DNA of 64,000 bases from Brachionus manjavacas (GCA_019054805.1 JAHQIY010000016.1:1860001-1924000), one strand, 5' to 3'; positions 44,780-57,187 are shown, counted from the stretch's first letter. Numbers and translations are program-made. Notes: a model not told the origin generated them from the sequence alone.

Positions 44780-47700
44780 ATGGAAAATTATGACTGGATA
44801 CCACCATGTTTAAGCGAGATGGAGGTAGAGGAATTTTTTTCACATTTTTCTCTAGATCAGGTACCGTTAGAGCAACTGGGCATTAATAATCGCAAAAAGC
44901 GCCTATTTCATCAGATACCAAAGTCAGATTTAGTGATTGAGTTTAACCGATTTTTAAAAAATGACAGCGCAAGAAAAAGCTTCTCTGATTTTCTGTCTAA
45001 CAGAAGCTTGCTAGCTTTCGATATTGGTCTTTGCATGAAAAATTCCCTTAAAAATTTAGTAATAAAATTCATTTAATTTTAATATAATAAATATTTTAAA
45101 CTGGCTTTACAACAAAGCAATGCAACAAATGTCACTTTCAGATTTTGACAGGAACAGTTTATGTTCAAGCAATGGACAAAAAGAATATATTGTCCTACTA
45201 TAAAAATTTTGCCTATCATCCAAATTGCTTCAAGTGTTCAACTTGCGAACATTTTATGGCTGATTTGGCTTATTGCATGCACAACAATAAGCTTTATTGT
45301 GTGAGACATTACGGAGATTTGTTCAGATCCAGATGTGGTATATGCGATGAGGTATGTTACTTTGAATTTTACTTTACACTCATCCTTGGCACTAAGCTTT
45401 AACATCAACTCTAGCTGATTCAAAGAGTGCTTTAAATACTCTTGACTAGTTCGTAGTATTTTCTAAATCCTTTTCTCTAATTTTGGACTAACTTAGCGTG
45501 ATACAAAGGATTCCTGACAAACAAATTTGATTTTATTTAATTGACACTGATCGAATTAAGCTTCAAATAATTGCATGATTTAAGAAGTAAATAAAAACAT
45601 TATTTTTTTTTCGACTTTGAAAATAAATAGTATGATACTGTGTACTTAGAATTATGTAACCTTGTAGCACATACGAGCTTAATTATTTTTAAAAACAATC
45701 GTGACAATAGTTGATTTGAGAGTAATCGATTTCAAAAATTTAAATTTTATTTTATCACTCGCAAGTAGAATTTTGAGAGTCTATCTTAATTTAGACTCTT
45801 TTAAAACACCTGGCCCTCACATTGAATCAAGTTGCCCACAAGAACAAGCACTTCTACAATTAAAGATCTCTTGAGTATAACGAAAGTATTCTCTTAAGGA
45901 AGCTGATTGCATAACTTGAATAGAACAAAATTTAGAAGAAAAAACAAAATTTTTATTCTATTTTTTATTTGTTTGAAAACTTAAAATGGTTCACTCAAGA
46001 TATTTCAGCTTTTATAATACGTCAGAGACTAGATATGAGACAAGTAATCGGGCCACATACCGCAGTGTGTCTCCCAGATACTCAAACATTGATTTGCACC
46101 GCTCTCCATCAAGCACACTTGCGGACTACAAAGGAATTCTGAAAAACTCGTTGCACAATGACCACACAAATAGGTACTTTTACTACCATGATAGTGCTCG
46201 CGACAGGCTCTTTCATTCCAAGTCTTCATCGAGCCTGAATCGCAACTCTGTAGAAATTCCCATCGAAAGAGTTTATTCGAGCAAGCTCAATCAAGAATGT
46301 TTGAACAAGCACGCCAAGTCGCCCATGATCAATTTGGATGTAGCTATTCAAACTCCAGGTAGTGATATAAAGATATCGCATAGATCTAAAAGCTATGAAG
46401 TAAGTAATTAGTTAGTTTGAAAATAAACTAGAATTTAAGTTAATGCAATTGTGATGTAGGTGTTCAAACGCGCTTCTTCATTTAAGCGTTTATTTTAAAT
46501 AAAAACCTCCTTTTTATTTTATTATCTTATTTAATATTGCCATTAATCAATAAGTATCAATTTACTTAAGTAATCTTTTGAAAGTAATTGAAAAAAATAT
46601 TTGCTCAAAGGTTTGGTTTTTATTTTTCTCTCAACTTTTCTTTCTAACAAATATTTACAGTAATTTAGTTTAACAAAAAAAATATCATGCATTTATGAAT
46701 AATTTTAAAATAATTTCCTTTAAAAAAATATTGTTACGCAATTTTGTTTGAATTAAAAGATACTTGAAAGACGAGTACAGATGAGACTTGCAAACCAAAA
46801 AAACATTAAACCTTAGAAAGACAATATTTTAATATGTTTGAAAAAAATTAATTTTAGATCTATTTATTGCTGAAATCCTTTCGGATACGTACAGCAAAAG
46901 GTAACAATTGAAATTTAATCATTTTGTGTTATGTTCTAAACATAAAAAATAACAACTGCATGTTGAACTAACAAATAGAAAAGAGAGTCTTTTTTTTAAA
47001 TGATTTTAGAAAATTTTCAAAAGCGAACACCTTAAGCAGATTGGAACATAATTTCTGTTTAAAAATTTCAAAAGCTAATTTCTGACTGTGATAGCAAGAT
47101 ATTAAGCATGTATAGCCATTATTTGCCAGAGCGTGTGAGTGCCATGTCAAACAGGTCGTCCCGATATCGCTCGCCTGGTTACTCGTACTACGACGACCGA
47201 ATGGACCACTATGTTGAGAGAATAAACCAAAACTACTTTGAAGTGACAAGACCGCATTCAAGCAATGAAAGAGCGAGTGTCAAAATACGCAAAAATGGAG
47301 ACTTCTACATGACAAGCCGAGCCAGCTCCAATGATGTATATTTTTTGTTTTCCTTTGTAGTAGAACCATGCTTTTCTTACATAATTAAATAGCTTTGAGT
47401 CTTCTGTAATAATAACTGAAACCTGAATTTTATGTCAATTGTTTAGGAGGTTTTTTTTTAGAAATAAATTCACAGGTGAATTTGATTTCATTTTAAGTTT
47501 TCAGTTTATTCCATAGAGATTTTTTTCGTTTGATTTTAACTTTTGAAGAAAATTAATTTTTTTTAATGTTTCAAATGACCGATGTGACTTATTTGTTTAT
47601 TAATTTTTACAATCTAGATTTCTGACCCCCTGGTCACTCGAACAGGCAAATAAAATGCGCACAATTTAGCTTCAGTAATTAAATGAATCCGCTTTTTTTC

Positions 47701-50700
47701 AGGATTAGGCTTTAAGCTCAGGATTAATCGGCTCTAATGAGTCTCCGCATGTCTTTGTTTTCGAAGAGAATATTTAGTCCAAAATTAAGAGAACTTTGGG
47801 TCAAATTTTCAAAATTAAATGTTTATTGATTTTTGTGTTCCAAAAGGTATTTTGAAAAAAATTAAAATTAAAATTTTCAAAATGAGATTTAATTAAATTA
47901 GTTGAATTTAAATTTTATGTTTTAAATTTTTGCAGAAAACAACCCAACTCATAATATCGCTGTTGTATTAAGAAACGAATATCAAGAAAAAAAGCTTTGG
48001 AATTTGAATTTATTTTTAATAGCTTATTTAATATTCTCATTTTAACAAAAAAATAAGCATTACTAGTTCTACTAAGTCGCAAACCTGAAATTTTCAAGAA
48101 AAAACCCTAAATTCTTTATGAAAACAATTTATTCAAGAACGCTTAGACGCGCTGTTAACTCATTTCCGGTCCACCTCACTAGGATTTTTATTTGAGAAAA
48201 AGATTGAAACAGATGGAAGGTGAGAATTGAGAATTTGAACAAAAAATTGAAAAAATATTTTTTTTTTTCAAGCGATTCTTTAATTTTTACATTAAATTCA
48301 CATTTAATGTAACATTTAATTTTCTATCATGGTAATTTACATCAATATTAGTTCTATAAATTTTAATAACAACTTTAATTTGGTTCCGAACGATTTAAAA
48401 GCAAAGACAAAATTATGCTTAAAAAAAAAATACTTTTTCCGATCAAAATTTTACATTGATAAGGAAGTAAATTATCACTCTCCTCATTAAAGTAATTTAA
48501 TTAAATTTGTTTTAATTATGCAAATTTAAATTATTGGTTTAAAATCTAATTAAGCTAGTCTCTAAACGATAGTTTTTTTACTAATCGGATCACAAATTTC
48601 AAGAAGTATTAGTGACGCTTTGTAAATGAATGCCAAATTTTTGTTTAGATTTTATTATTTTTCTCATTTTAAATTTTATCTCAAATATTTCTTTTTAATT
48701 TTAAGTCACGATCGCTTTTTATTCTATTTACTTGAAGTAACTATTTAAAAAAAAAAATTTAGCACTAAAAAGTATGGCTTTTTGATATTTGCTTAAGGCT
48801 TACTTCATACCTTAACCACTTCAATTAGTAGTTTTTATTTGTAGTGAAATCGTCTTTGACAAAAATGTTTTTGCTTAACTCTTATCAATACAAAATAATC
48901 AATTACACTTTTTGAGCTATAGACTGTGGCTAACACTAATGCTGTTTATTTAAATAGCTTTCTTTTTTGTTTATTAAATAGTTTCAAAATTTAAATTTTT
49001 TAAAACGCTTTTATAAATTAAATTTTAAATTTAGTGTTTTTTAAAAGAGTCGAGTAAATTCTAGAAAACAAAAATTCTAAATTTATTACTTTTATTAAAT
49101 AAACGTCTTGGAGTTTAGAGCATTTTTCTACCTTTTGACAGAAACACTTGAGTATTCAGGTTTTTTTGATGTTAGAGACTGAGACTAGTCGTTGTAGTCA
49201 AGTTCCGACCAAATTTAATTGTTTGACCAAAAAGCTGTTTTACTTAACTTGTGTATGATACTTAAGCTAATGTTTCCTAATTTCTTGTCCTAACCAAATT
49301 TCTAAGTGTCAAGATTTACACCATTTCTTGTAATCAATTTTAACTGTCTCATTTGTATTTATGGCTAGGCCTTTAGGCAGAGTCAAAATTAGTAGAGCCC
49401 AGCAAAAATCAATTGGAGTAAAAATCAAACATAGGCAGTTAAGCTGAATCAGTAGTTGAGAAACTCGAACTGTGAAAAGGCCAGTTGTTTCAAACCAGCA
49501 GTAGAATAAAGAAAAAGAACTATCTATGGTTATTTTTAATAGGAACTAAAATCCATTTTAAAAACTTCAGATCTTTAGTGACCAGTCATAGACTAATGAT
49601 ATCCCAGATTCCAAATTCAGAGCGCACCATTTAACATTATCTCCATCTAAAAGTACTTCTATTTGGCTTCTAGGCTTGTTGTTCTAATCTTTTGTTTGTA
49701 TATGTCATCTGATAATCTGAGTAAATTACATAGACCATTGATTTCGACAATGATATCAATTTAATTAATGGCTAAATAGACACATAAAAGTTATTTTGGT
49801 AGTTTGAACCGATGAGATCTTAGATTGAGATTTTGAATTTACAGAGAAGTATTTTGTTTGTTTGTGTGTAAAATGAATGAATGAAGTAATTGAATTTTTG
49901 CAACAAATGACACTTAAAGCTTATTTTAAAAAGAGATAGAGACAGATAGAGACAGAGAGAGAGAAAGAGTTTCTTGAAGTTGTTCGTGAGGAATTGATAA
50001 CCTTGTTGATATTTTTTAAAGATTAGCTATCAGGCTATTGTTTAAGGTTTGATGAGTGACTAACTTGTCAATTTATTTAATCTCGAAAATTTTAAGTCAA
50101 AAAATATGTTGAGAAGCAATAAATAGTCAATGGGATGTTTTATTTATTTAGAAAGATATACAAAAAAAAAGTTGTAAAATATTTGTTTGTGATAATAAAA
50201 TTCGCGAATGTTCAGCATTTTCCTTCAGGGTGCACATTTCTATATTGTGTACGATTTTGGCTTAGCAATCCAAAAAATTTGAAAAATCTATAAAACAAAT
50301 ATAATTTACTGGCAATTGAACAGTACTGACAAAGAATTTTCCGCGATTCGTAATGAGTTTTTAAATGAAGTTTCTTATTAGGTTAACAGGAGAAAGTTTT
50401 TTTCCATTCCATTTTCATTATTTGAATCATCTCAATTAGTGTTGCATTTTTTTAAATAAATAAAGGAAATAAATTTTTTTTTGGTATATTCTCAAAGATC
50501 TTAATGTGCTGATTAAGAATGTGAGTATTAATTTTTTTTCAATTTACCTGATAATTTTATGTTTAATCATTTTTCAAAGTAAAAAGCTTTTTTAGGAGGT
50601 TAAGTTTTATTTTTTTACCAGGTTAAAATTTCACAATTATAAATTTATTTATTGAGTAACATTGTTTCTTACAAAAATTTCTTTACTTTTACTGAAAGTA

Positions 50701-53700
50701 AACGAAAAAGGCTTGTTTGTCTTTAAAAGCTTTAGAAATGAAAAATCTCCATGTCAATAATTTTCCAAAATGTCTTTTTGAACACAATCTATGTCCATTA
50801 GAAAAATAAAAGCTTAGACCGGAGACTACTGCTTCTTTTCTTTGAATAAAACCAAAAGCCTTGACCAGCATCATACTAAGATTTTTAAGTAATTTACTAT
50901 TTAAAAAATTAAAAATTTTAAATTTTGATTTTAATTATTCTACATTTTTGCAAGCATCTATGAATCCTCTACTTCTAAATTATCTTTATTAAATATCAAT
51001 TTAAAGTTTTAGCCTTGTCTGTTAAATTTGGTGTAAGATTATAATAAGGTATTGTGATTTTTTTTTTTCTTAATGACTAAAATTTGTTCTGCAAACCAAG
51101 TCGTGTCGCTAAAATGTACAAACAACTTGGAGATTGATATTAAAAATTTGGATTTTTTTTGTTCTATAAATTTTTAATTGTAACATGTTAAAAGTGGGAT
51201 TGATTTTTTTCTTTATTATTTTAGTAGCAAAAATTTTGTGTTTAGCTTGAAAAAGTTAATTTTGCGCTAATCAACAAAGATAATTGATGATTAAAAGAGA
51301 CCTTAGTTGGTTATTCTAAGTCTAGACAAATATTGATGAAATCGCGATTCCTATTTCAAAATCAAATATTTAAAAATTTGTTTGAACATTTTTTGAATGT
51401 TTCGTGAGCAATTGTAGAAAAAAATGAAAGAGAGAGAGAGAGAGAGACAGAGAGACAGAGAGAGAGAATGAGAGAGAAAGAGAGAGAAAAAAAAACTCGA
51501 AGGAAGAGTGACTTGGAAACAAGTTCAATATTCCCAAAATGGCAAATTTTAATATTTGAATTCAATTAGAAATATTTGTCTCATTGTCATAGATATGAAT
51601 GCTCGTCAAACAAAATTTGTCAAGCTATTTGTATTTTATTTTTGTTCTTCACATTCTAAAACAAAATAGGACTATATTTTATTTTATTTAATTAGTCCAA
51701 ATTTGACCCAATTTAAAGTGTGAAGCAAAAATGTGGACTTTGTACATTCTTTGTCCGAATTCAAGGCCTTTTTTCTCATTTAGCCGCAATCTCATAACTA
51801 ATTGATACATTTGTTGTCATCTTCGATTTTCTTGGTCATCATGTCAAAAAAAAAAAAAAGAAATAAGAAGAAAAGATTAAATAGATTCAATAGACGACGA
51901 CAATCACTCTCAAGTGTCTCCTTTTTTTATCTCTCCCTCTCTGTCTCTGTCTCTATCTGTCTCTTCTTTATTTCTTTCATATATTTGTATTTTTCAAATA
52001 TAGATACATTGTTTTTATTGTCTAGCATAGTTCTGTAAGCTTTTTCTGACAATGAGTGAGGCTAGTTCGAGTATAGTCGAGCGAATACGAGCACTGGAAG
52101 GTGCTGGTATCACTGACGTGTTTGTTAAGAAACGTGTGCCGTCCTATGCAATGCAGGCGGCGGCCATCGGCGACTCGATACAGAGCAATTATTCGGAGAG
52201 CTTACTGAGCGGCACCACTAGGCCCAAAACGACCAAGATCTATCAAAACCCGGCCAACTATGCTCCTTCTCATCATTCGGTGTCCAGTCTTAACTCGTCA
52301 CTGTCATCGCCGCCTAATCGTCTATCCGAGCCTGAAATCGACCCCCACCACCCCCACCACCAACACCACCACCAGCACGAAGAACCGATCAGCCATTTCA
52401 CAAACATAATTCCGGACATTTACGAGCACAGCGCGAGCATAGAGCAGCGCACGTCGAGTCGCAACGAGCTTAACAATTCGCTGACTCGTGCGCCAAGCGT
52501 TGACAGCATCGAGAACGAGATACAAGGCCACGAAGTCGACTACAGAGTAACCGATTTGGTGAACGATTTGACCGACGCCAAAAAAAATCTGCGTCGCGTC
52601 TCTGCAAATCGCCAACAATTCGACTACAATTTAAAGGACAGCGATGGTGCATCATCATCATCAGTTAATCAAGAGGAAATCTGCTTACAAGTGCCGATCG
52701 CACACGAGCCCAGAGACCGAAGTGCATCGGCCTCGTCCAACAACTCTGTGTTCAAGTATGCCAAAAGCGACAGCATAACAATCGAGCCGCGACTGGCCCA
52801 ATTGGCCTCTGGCTCTGCCGAGAACATATCCAACTTGAACATGTTCAATCCATCTGTCAGCAAGCGAAGCTCGATTAACCAGTCGATAAATAGCGCCACT
52901 CACACATTCAAACAAGACCAGTCACGCAAGAACAGCTCCACTAGCAACCAACACGTCGATGCCAGTCCGCTTAATTTGTCAACGAACAACGAGTCGAGAA
53001 AGAACAGTAATAGTAGCGGATTTAAGCATGGCAACGATTCCCAATTGTCCATGCATGAGTGGAGAAAGAGCAGCAATAGTGGCGGGTTTAGAGGTGAGGA
53101 CGATGCCAATTTGTCCGTGCGCGAATCGATCAAGAGCAGTGTTAGTGCGCGCAGATACGAAGTGAATGGGCCAAGTGGTGCCAATTTGTCGGTGCATGAA
53201 TGGAGAAAGAGCAGCACTAGTAGTACAAACAAGTCAAGAGAGGCTAGTGGCGCCAACGAACCAAGCACGTGGATAAATAAGGAGTCGAGAAAGAGCAGCG
53301 CTAGCACACTAAAAGCCGAGCTTAGTCCCTCTAATTCTTTGTCCAGTGGCTTAAATAACAGTAATAAGGAGAGCTCGAATTCTAATAATTATAATAATAG
53401 TTATAGTCAAAGTAATAAGCGACTTGTAAGTATTTTACAGTATTAGGTCTCTAAGCGTATTGAGATTGAGGTTAAGTTTTTGTTAATTTGCTCGTGACCT
53501 AATTTTTTTCTTTTTTTTTTCTTCTAAGATTTAAGATTTAAGAAAAAATTTCTGATCACAATTTGACTAGAGAACGTCATTTTTGTGTTCGAGCGCATTT
53601 CGTGCTTTTTCTCTTTCTCTCTTTTTTTTTTCTAAATTTTCCCAAATGGCCGACACGACAACAAATTTTGGATTTTTTGAGCTATTCGAAAAACTCGAAC

Positions 53701-55754
53701 AAAACAAGGAAGTTTGCTTTTAATCAAAATATTGTTCGATTTGTTTGTCAAATAGTAAATTGTTGTGAGGGCAACAAAATTCATCTAAAATTGCAAATGT
53801 TCAGTAAGGGACCAGACACACAGGCAAAAATTGATTGAATTTGTGTGAGCAATACTGGGCTCCTAGTAAATAGTCTATTTCAGATAAATAAATAATTTTA
53901 AAACTGTAAAATAAAAGCACAATATTTTTATTAATTATAAAATAGTTCCGAGTTCATTACAAAGTTGCATTGCTATAGTATTTGCATTGAGTCTCATTGT
54001 GGAATGTGAACTAAGTTCGCACAATAGTTTTAGAGTATGAACTTAAATTTTGTGTGTGATTAGTCGATGCTCAAGTGCTGTTGCGCACAAAATTACATTT
54101 TACACATCACACACAAGACTTGCTAAGAGAAAATTATTAAAATTTTTTCTTTTTTTTTGTTTTATTTAGTAGAAGAGAAAAAGAAATTAGAATTGGTTGT
54201 CATGATGATGTTGATGAAGAAAAAAACAAATTTTTTCGGTTTTTTTCTCTTTTTTTTTTTTTTCATTTTTAGAATTAATTTTTTGTTGTTATTGTTGTTG
54301 CTCGGATCTGTTGTATATGGCTTAGAACTCGATTGTTAAACTTAACTCAACCGATTGGTCACATATGCCAATGGAACTAATTTTCTTTCTCTAACACCAC
54401 CTCCCTCATCTCCCCTCTCCTCCCTCTGCCGCTTCTCTCTTTCATTCTTTCATTCTCTTTTATAATCTTGAATTAATAGTTTGCCCAACGAAAATTAATT
54501 GAAATTTTATTTAAATTTTTCAAGAAAAGGTAACAAGACTTAAGTGTGTGTGTGTGTGTGTTTGGTGAAGATTTTATTTTTTGATAAACTTATAAAATTT
54601 GCATTAACTATTGCCTAGTTGGAAATAAAATCAACCAAAAAAAAACTCAATTTTTATTTTTTTATTTTATTTTAAAGTTAATATACAACGATCAAGCGAC
54701 CAAAGCAATGAGTCAAACAATTCATCCAGAGCATTTTGCGTGCTGGAACTGTGACAATTCGTTGACGGGCTCGCGCTACATCCTCAGAGACGATCATCCC
54801 TATTGCATCAGATGCTACGAGGACTTGTTTGCCAACGAGTGCGAGGAATGCCGCAAAAAAATCGGCACCGATTCAAAAGACTTGTCCTACAAGGACAAAC
54901 ATTGGCACGAAAAGTGCTTTTTTTGTCATGTGTGCAAGTTGCCGCTGGTAGACAAGCCGTTCGGCAACAAGAACGACTCGTTGTACTGCAGCGAATGCTA
55001 TAATCAGGCGTTTGCGTCCAGATGCGACAAATGTGCCCAAATATTCAAGCCGGGCATGAAAAAAATGGAATACAAAGGACAACAGTTTCACGAGACGTGC
55101 TTTTTGTGCTACTCGTGCGACACTGCCATCGGAACCAAAAGCTTTATACCCAAAGAGAACAGGATTTATTGTGTGCCTTGTTATGAGAATAATTTTGCGA
55201 CCAAGTGCACCGAATGTATGAAAGTAATTTCGCAAGGTGGCGTCAGCTACAAGAATCAGCCCTACCACAAGGAGTGCTTTGTGTGCACTCACTGTCAACA
55301 GTCTTTGGCCGGACAACGATTCACGTCAAGAGAAGACCATCCCTATTGCTCTGACTGCTTCGGAAAGCTGTTTGCCAAGAAGTGCTTTGCTTGTCACAAA
55401 CCAATAACTGGTAAGTTAACACTCTTTTTAAGTTTTTATAAAGGCTTTAAAAATTTGCCTAAATTAAAGTAAATCCTGATTTCAATTCAGGTAATTGTTT
55501 GCTCTGAGTTTTTATTATTTATTTTTTTTTTAAGAAAAATCGCATGAAGACTTAATTTTTCATTTTTTGGTTATTAATTTTTTTTCTAATTTAAAAAAGG
55601 TATTGGTGGCACCAAATACATCTCGTTTGAAGACAGACACTGGCACAACGACTGCTTTATGTGCAACAGATGCAATTCGTCTTTGGTGGGACGCGGATTT
55701 TTGACCGATGCAATGGACATTTTGTGCCCGGATTGCGGCAAAACCGAGCCATAA
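44780..55754 (+). CDS. Lmpt: Limpet/lim-9 protein, PET plus six LIM isoform
   Basis: PET- and LIM-domain scaffold protein of the fly Limpet / nematode LIM-9 family, linked in relatives to muscle attachment sites and the nucleus. Exons: 44780-45058, 45118-45351, 54678-55410, 55600-55754; 466 aa, frame closed. Exon 1 encodes the PET domain (NYDWIPPCLSEMEVEEFF, RLFHQIPKSD). Exon 2 has LIM1 (QCNKCHF, HPNCFKCSTC, LYCVRHYG) and the first zinc pair of LIM2 (RCGICDE). Exon 3 continues with LIYNDQATKAM, as in fly Limpet, and carries LIM2-5; exon 4 finishes LIM6 (FEDRHWHNDCFMCNRC, LCPDC). The intron between exons 2 and 3 is 9.3 kb and contains three alternative first exons. A poly(A) signal lies at 56092-56097. 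Confidence 0.92.
45352..45985. other. Limpet intron with internal promoter region
   Basis: AT-rich. It is both intron for the PET isoform and upstream DNA for the alternative first exon at 45986. No element recognised. Confidence 0.5.
45986..46399 (+). CDS. Lmpt: Limpet alternative first exon B (138 aa)
   Basis: Starts with ATG in the context cttaaaATG and ends TATGAA|gtaagtaatt, a strong donor in phase 0, the same phase as the PET branch where it meets the common LIM exon at 54678. The encoded 138 residues are low-complexity, rich in Ser, Tyr, Arg and His (MVHSRYFSFYNTSE…), with no known domain. Spliced product: 433 aa. It lacks the first CxxC of LIM2, so the protein would carry four and a half LIM domains. 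Supported by coding texture, donor and phase; transcripts not seen. Confidence 0.72.
46400..47107. other. Intronic/upstream region between alternative exons B and C
   Basis: AT-rich; nothing recognised except that it must hold the promoter of exon C if exon C is a true first exon. Confidence 0.45.
47108..47335 (+). CDS. Lmpt: Limpet alternative first exon C (76 aa)
   Basis: The ATG frame encodes MYSHYLPERVSAMSNRSSRY… (76 residues, Arg/Ser/Tyr-rich) and ends AATGAT|gtatat in phase 0, compatible with the common LIM exon. Spliced product: 371 aa. Composition resembles exon B (repeated RYRSP/SPRYS-like pieces), suggesting related origin. Balanced codon use stands out against the AT-rich intron. 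Confidence 0.68.
49932..49969. repeat. GA-rich tract
   Basis: Imperfect (GA)n with GATA and GACA interruptions on the plus strand. Confidence 0.8.
51428..51487. repeat. GA-rich tract
   Basis: About 60 bp of (GA)n with GACA interruptions, a likely variable microsatellite upstream of alternative exon D. Confidence 0.9.
51930..51966. repeat. CT-rich tract
   Basis: (TCTC/TCTG)n pyrimidine tract about 85 bp upstream of the exon D start codon; may be part of its promoter or leader. Confidence 0.85.
52052..53425 (+). CDS. Lmpt: Limpet alternative first exon D (458 aa)
   Basis: Long open exon beginning MSEASSSIVERIRALEGAG and ending CGACTT|gtaagtattt in phase 0, again compatible with the LIM exon at 54678; product 753 aa. 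It is much richer in G and C than its surroundings. The first 70 residues look conserved and ordered. A His-rich run (HHPHHQHHHQHEE) lies near residues 95-110. From about residue 290 a Ser/Asn-rich region repeats a unit of the type NLSxxExRKSS several times, with RKNSS/RKSS motifs resembling basophilic kinase sites. No known domain. Sense-strand coding is supported by frame length; antisense frames here are shadows. Confidence 0.78.
53426..54677. other. Limpet intron between exon D and the LIM block
   Basis: 1.25 kb, with T-rich runs, a pyrimidine-rich stretch near 54400-54460, and a (GT)n run at 54544-54561. No gene recognised. Confidence 0.6.
54544..54561. repeat. (GT)9 microsatellite
   Basis: Uninterrupted GT dinucleotide run in the last long Limpet intron. 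Confidence 0.95.
54678..55754 (+). other. Lmpt: Common LIM block of Limpet (two exons)
   Basis: Exons 54678-55410 and 55600-55754, shared by all isoforms. Encodes the C-terminal half of one LIM (FACWNCDNSL, YCIRC) and four whole LIM domains (starting CEEC, CDKC, CTEC, CFAC), ending LCPDCGKTEP. This is exactly the four-and-a-half-LIM layout of FHL proteins. The intron between them is 189 bp. Confidence 0.92.
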
Positions 55755-56316
55755 ATTAGAAGCATATTTTTAATTAAGCATTAGTTCTAGACCCCTAAGT
55801 TTTCTAAAAGTTTTGGCTCTCAAAATATTTTTTCTTTCGTCTTGTTTTTTTTATTTATTCTTTTAAATATGAGAAAAAAAACAAAAAACTTCTTCCAATA
55901 TTGAAAGAAAAAGCTTATTTTGAAATCAATGGCTTAGAAAAACACACACTTGAATCTATAAATGCTTGACACATATATTTGACAACTTTATTAAATTATT
56001 TTTAGAGTAAATTATTATTTTTGTTTTGCGCTGATTTGTTTTTTTCTTTTTTTTTTATTTTGCTCCTTAAATGAATAGAGTTATTTTAATCAATAAAAAA
56101 AGAATTTTTTCTAAATTTAAATCGATTTTTGTTTTACCTCAGGTTTTCATCACTCAAATTCACTCTCAGAAAAAAAAAACTACAATAGTCTACATCAAAA
56201 ATTATTTTAGAATTTAATTGAAAAAAAAAAAAGGCAAAATTTTCTAGTTTATTGAATCGGTTGAATTAAATCGGTACAAAACTAATGCTATCCCATTGTA
56301 GATTTGTGACAACGGC
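55755..56316. other. Limpet 3' UTR and flank
   Basis: AT-rich; AATAAA at 56092-56097 is the likely poly(A) signal. No gene seen. Confidence 0.6.
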
Positions 56317-56817
56317 ATTGTGAAAATTAATACAACAAATTCAACACATTTTTCTGTAATTTTAAAAAAGTTTAACAGTCCAGTTTAAAGAAGAAATTTA
56401 AACAAAAATTTCTCATGTAAGTTTACAATTTTCGCATATCTTAATTTTCATTTATTTTAAAAAATGAACCAACTTAACAATGTAAGTTGTATTTATTTTC
56501 AATTTTAGCCACCTAATTCAAAATTATTTAAGCAGACTTTTAGCATTTAATTAAAATAATTTACAAATTGAAAAAAAAATCGAAATAGAATAGATCATAG
56601 AGACAAAAAAAATAAATCTCAAAATATTGATATTTTATTTGATCATTAATATTTTCTGGGTTTATAAAATTAGTTTTTTTTTGTTCAATTTAGTGAAATA
56701 TATTTTTTCTTGTTGTTTCATTTCCGGAGTTAAAAATGCTAAATTTTTTCAATTTAAATTAATGAAAAAGAATTTTATTTTTGGAATTTTTGGAAGGTTT
56801 GCATGAAATTACACAAT
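56317..56817. mobile_element. MITE family 2, copy B
   Basis: Left end ATTGTGAAAATTAATACAA; right end is the complement of ATTGTGTAATTTCATGCAA, giving a degraded inverted repeat. The right-hand part aligns with copy A in the dynein intron (TGTTTCAT, AATTTAAATTAATGAAAAA, GGAAGGTTTG). Non-coding. Confidence 0.7.
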
Positions 56818-56832
56818 ATATGTGAATTATTG

Positions 56833-56872
56833 AAGCAATGAGTCACCAACAATTCATCCAGAGCATTTTGCG
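56833..56872 (+). repeat. Stray copy of a Limpet LIM-exon segment
   Basis: Forty bases that match 54703-54740 exactly except for a 2-base insertion and the edges (shared AACAATTCATCCAGAGCATT block). It lies 15 bp beyond MITE copy B. It encodes no LIM domain on its own. Confidence 0.85.
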
Positions 56873-57187
56873 AGTTAAAACTTATGTCTCATATTTTATC
56901 TTGTATTTTCTTGATCCACATAATTCATACAAGTCAAACAAATTTTTTGTTTATCTAACATTTAATTTTCATAGAAAATTTAAACTTACTTACTTACAAT
57001 TATCTGTTAAAAGTGAACAGAATTTTGTGTTTTATTAACACTTAAATGCCTGATTTTTTTTTAAAAAGCAAAAGTTCAATAAAGGTAAAAACAAGTTATA
57101 TTTTTTGATAATCAACATCTTCAAGATTTTCAATGTCAAATTGTTAATACTTGAAAAAATAATTTAAGTTTATAAGTGAAAAATATA

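Larger units (their letters stand above)
47336..52051. other. Large Limpet intron, 4.7 kb
   Basis: Mostly AT-rich. Contains GA-rich tracts (49932-49969, 51428-51487), a TCTC/TCTG tract (51930-51966) just before exon D, and a possible micro-exon at 49361-49417. No complete other gene is seen on either strand. Confidence 0.55.

Noticed and set aside
51802-52038. 78-codon frame before exon D
   Set aside because: Spans A-runs and the pyrimidine tract; reads as 5' leader or promoter DNA.
52322-53307. Minus-strand frames up to 135 codons under alternative exon D
   Set aside because: Leu/Val-rich mirror of Ser/Asn-rich coding; no motif, no splice logic.
54873-55316. 147-codon minus-strand frame
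   Set aside because: Complement of the Cys-rich LIM domains, which are clearly the real product.
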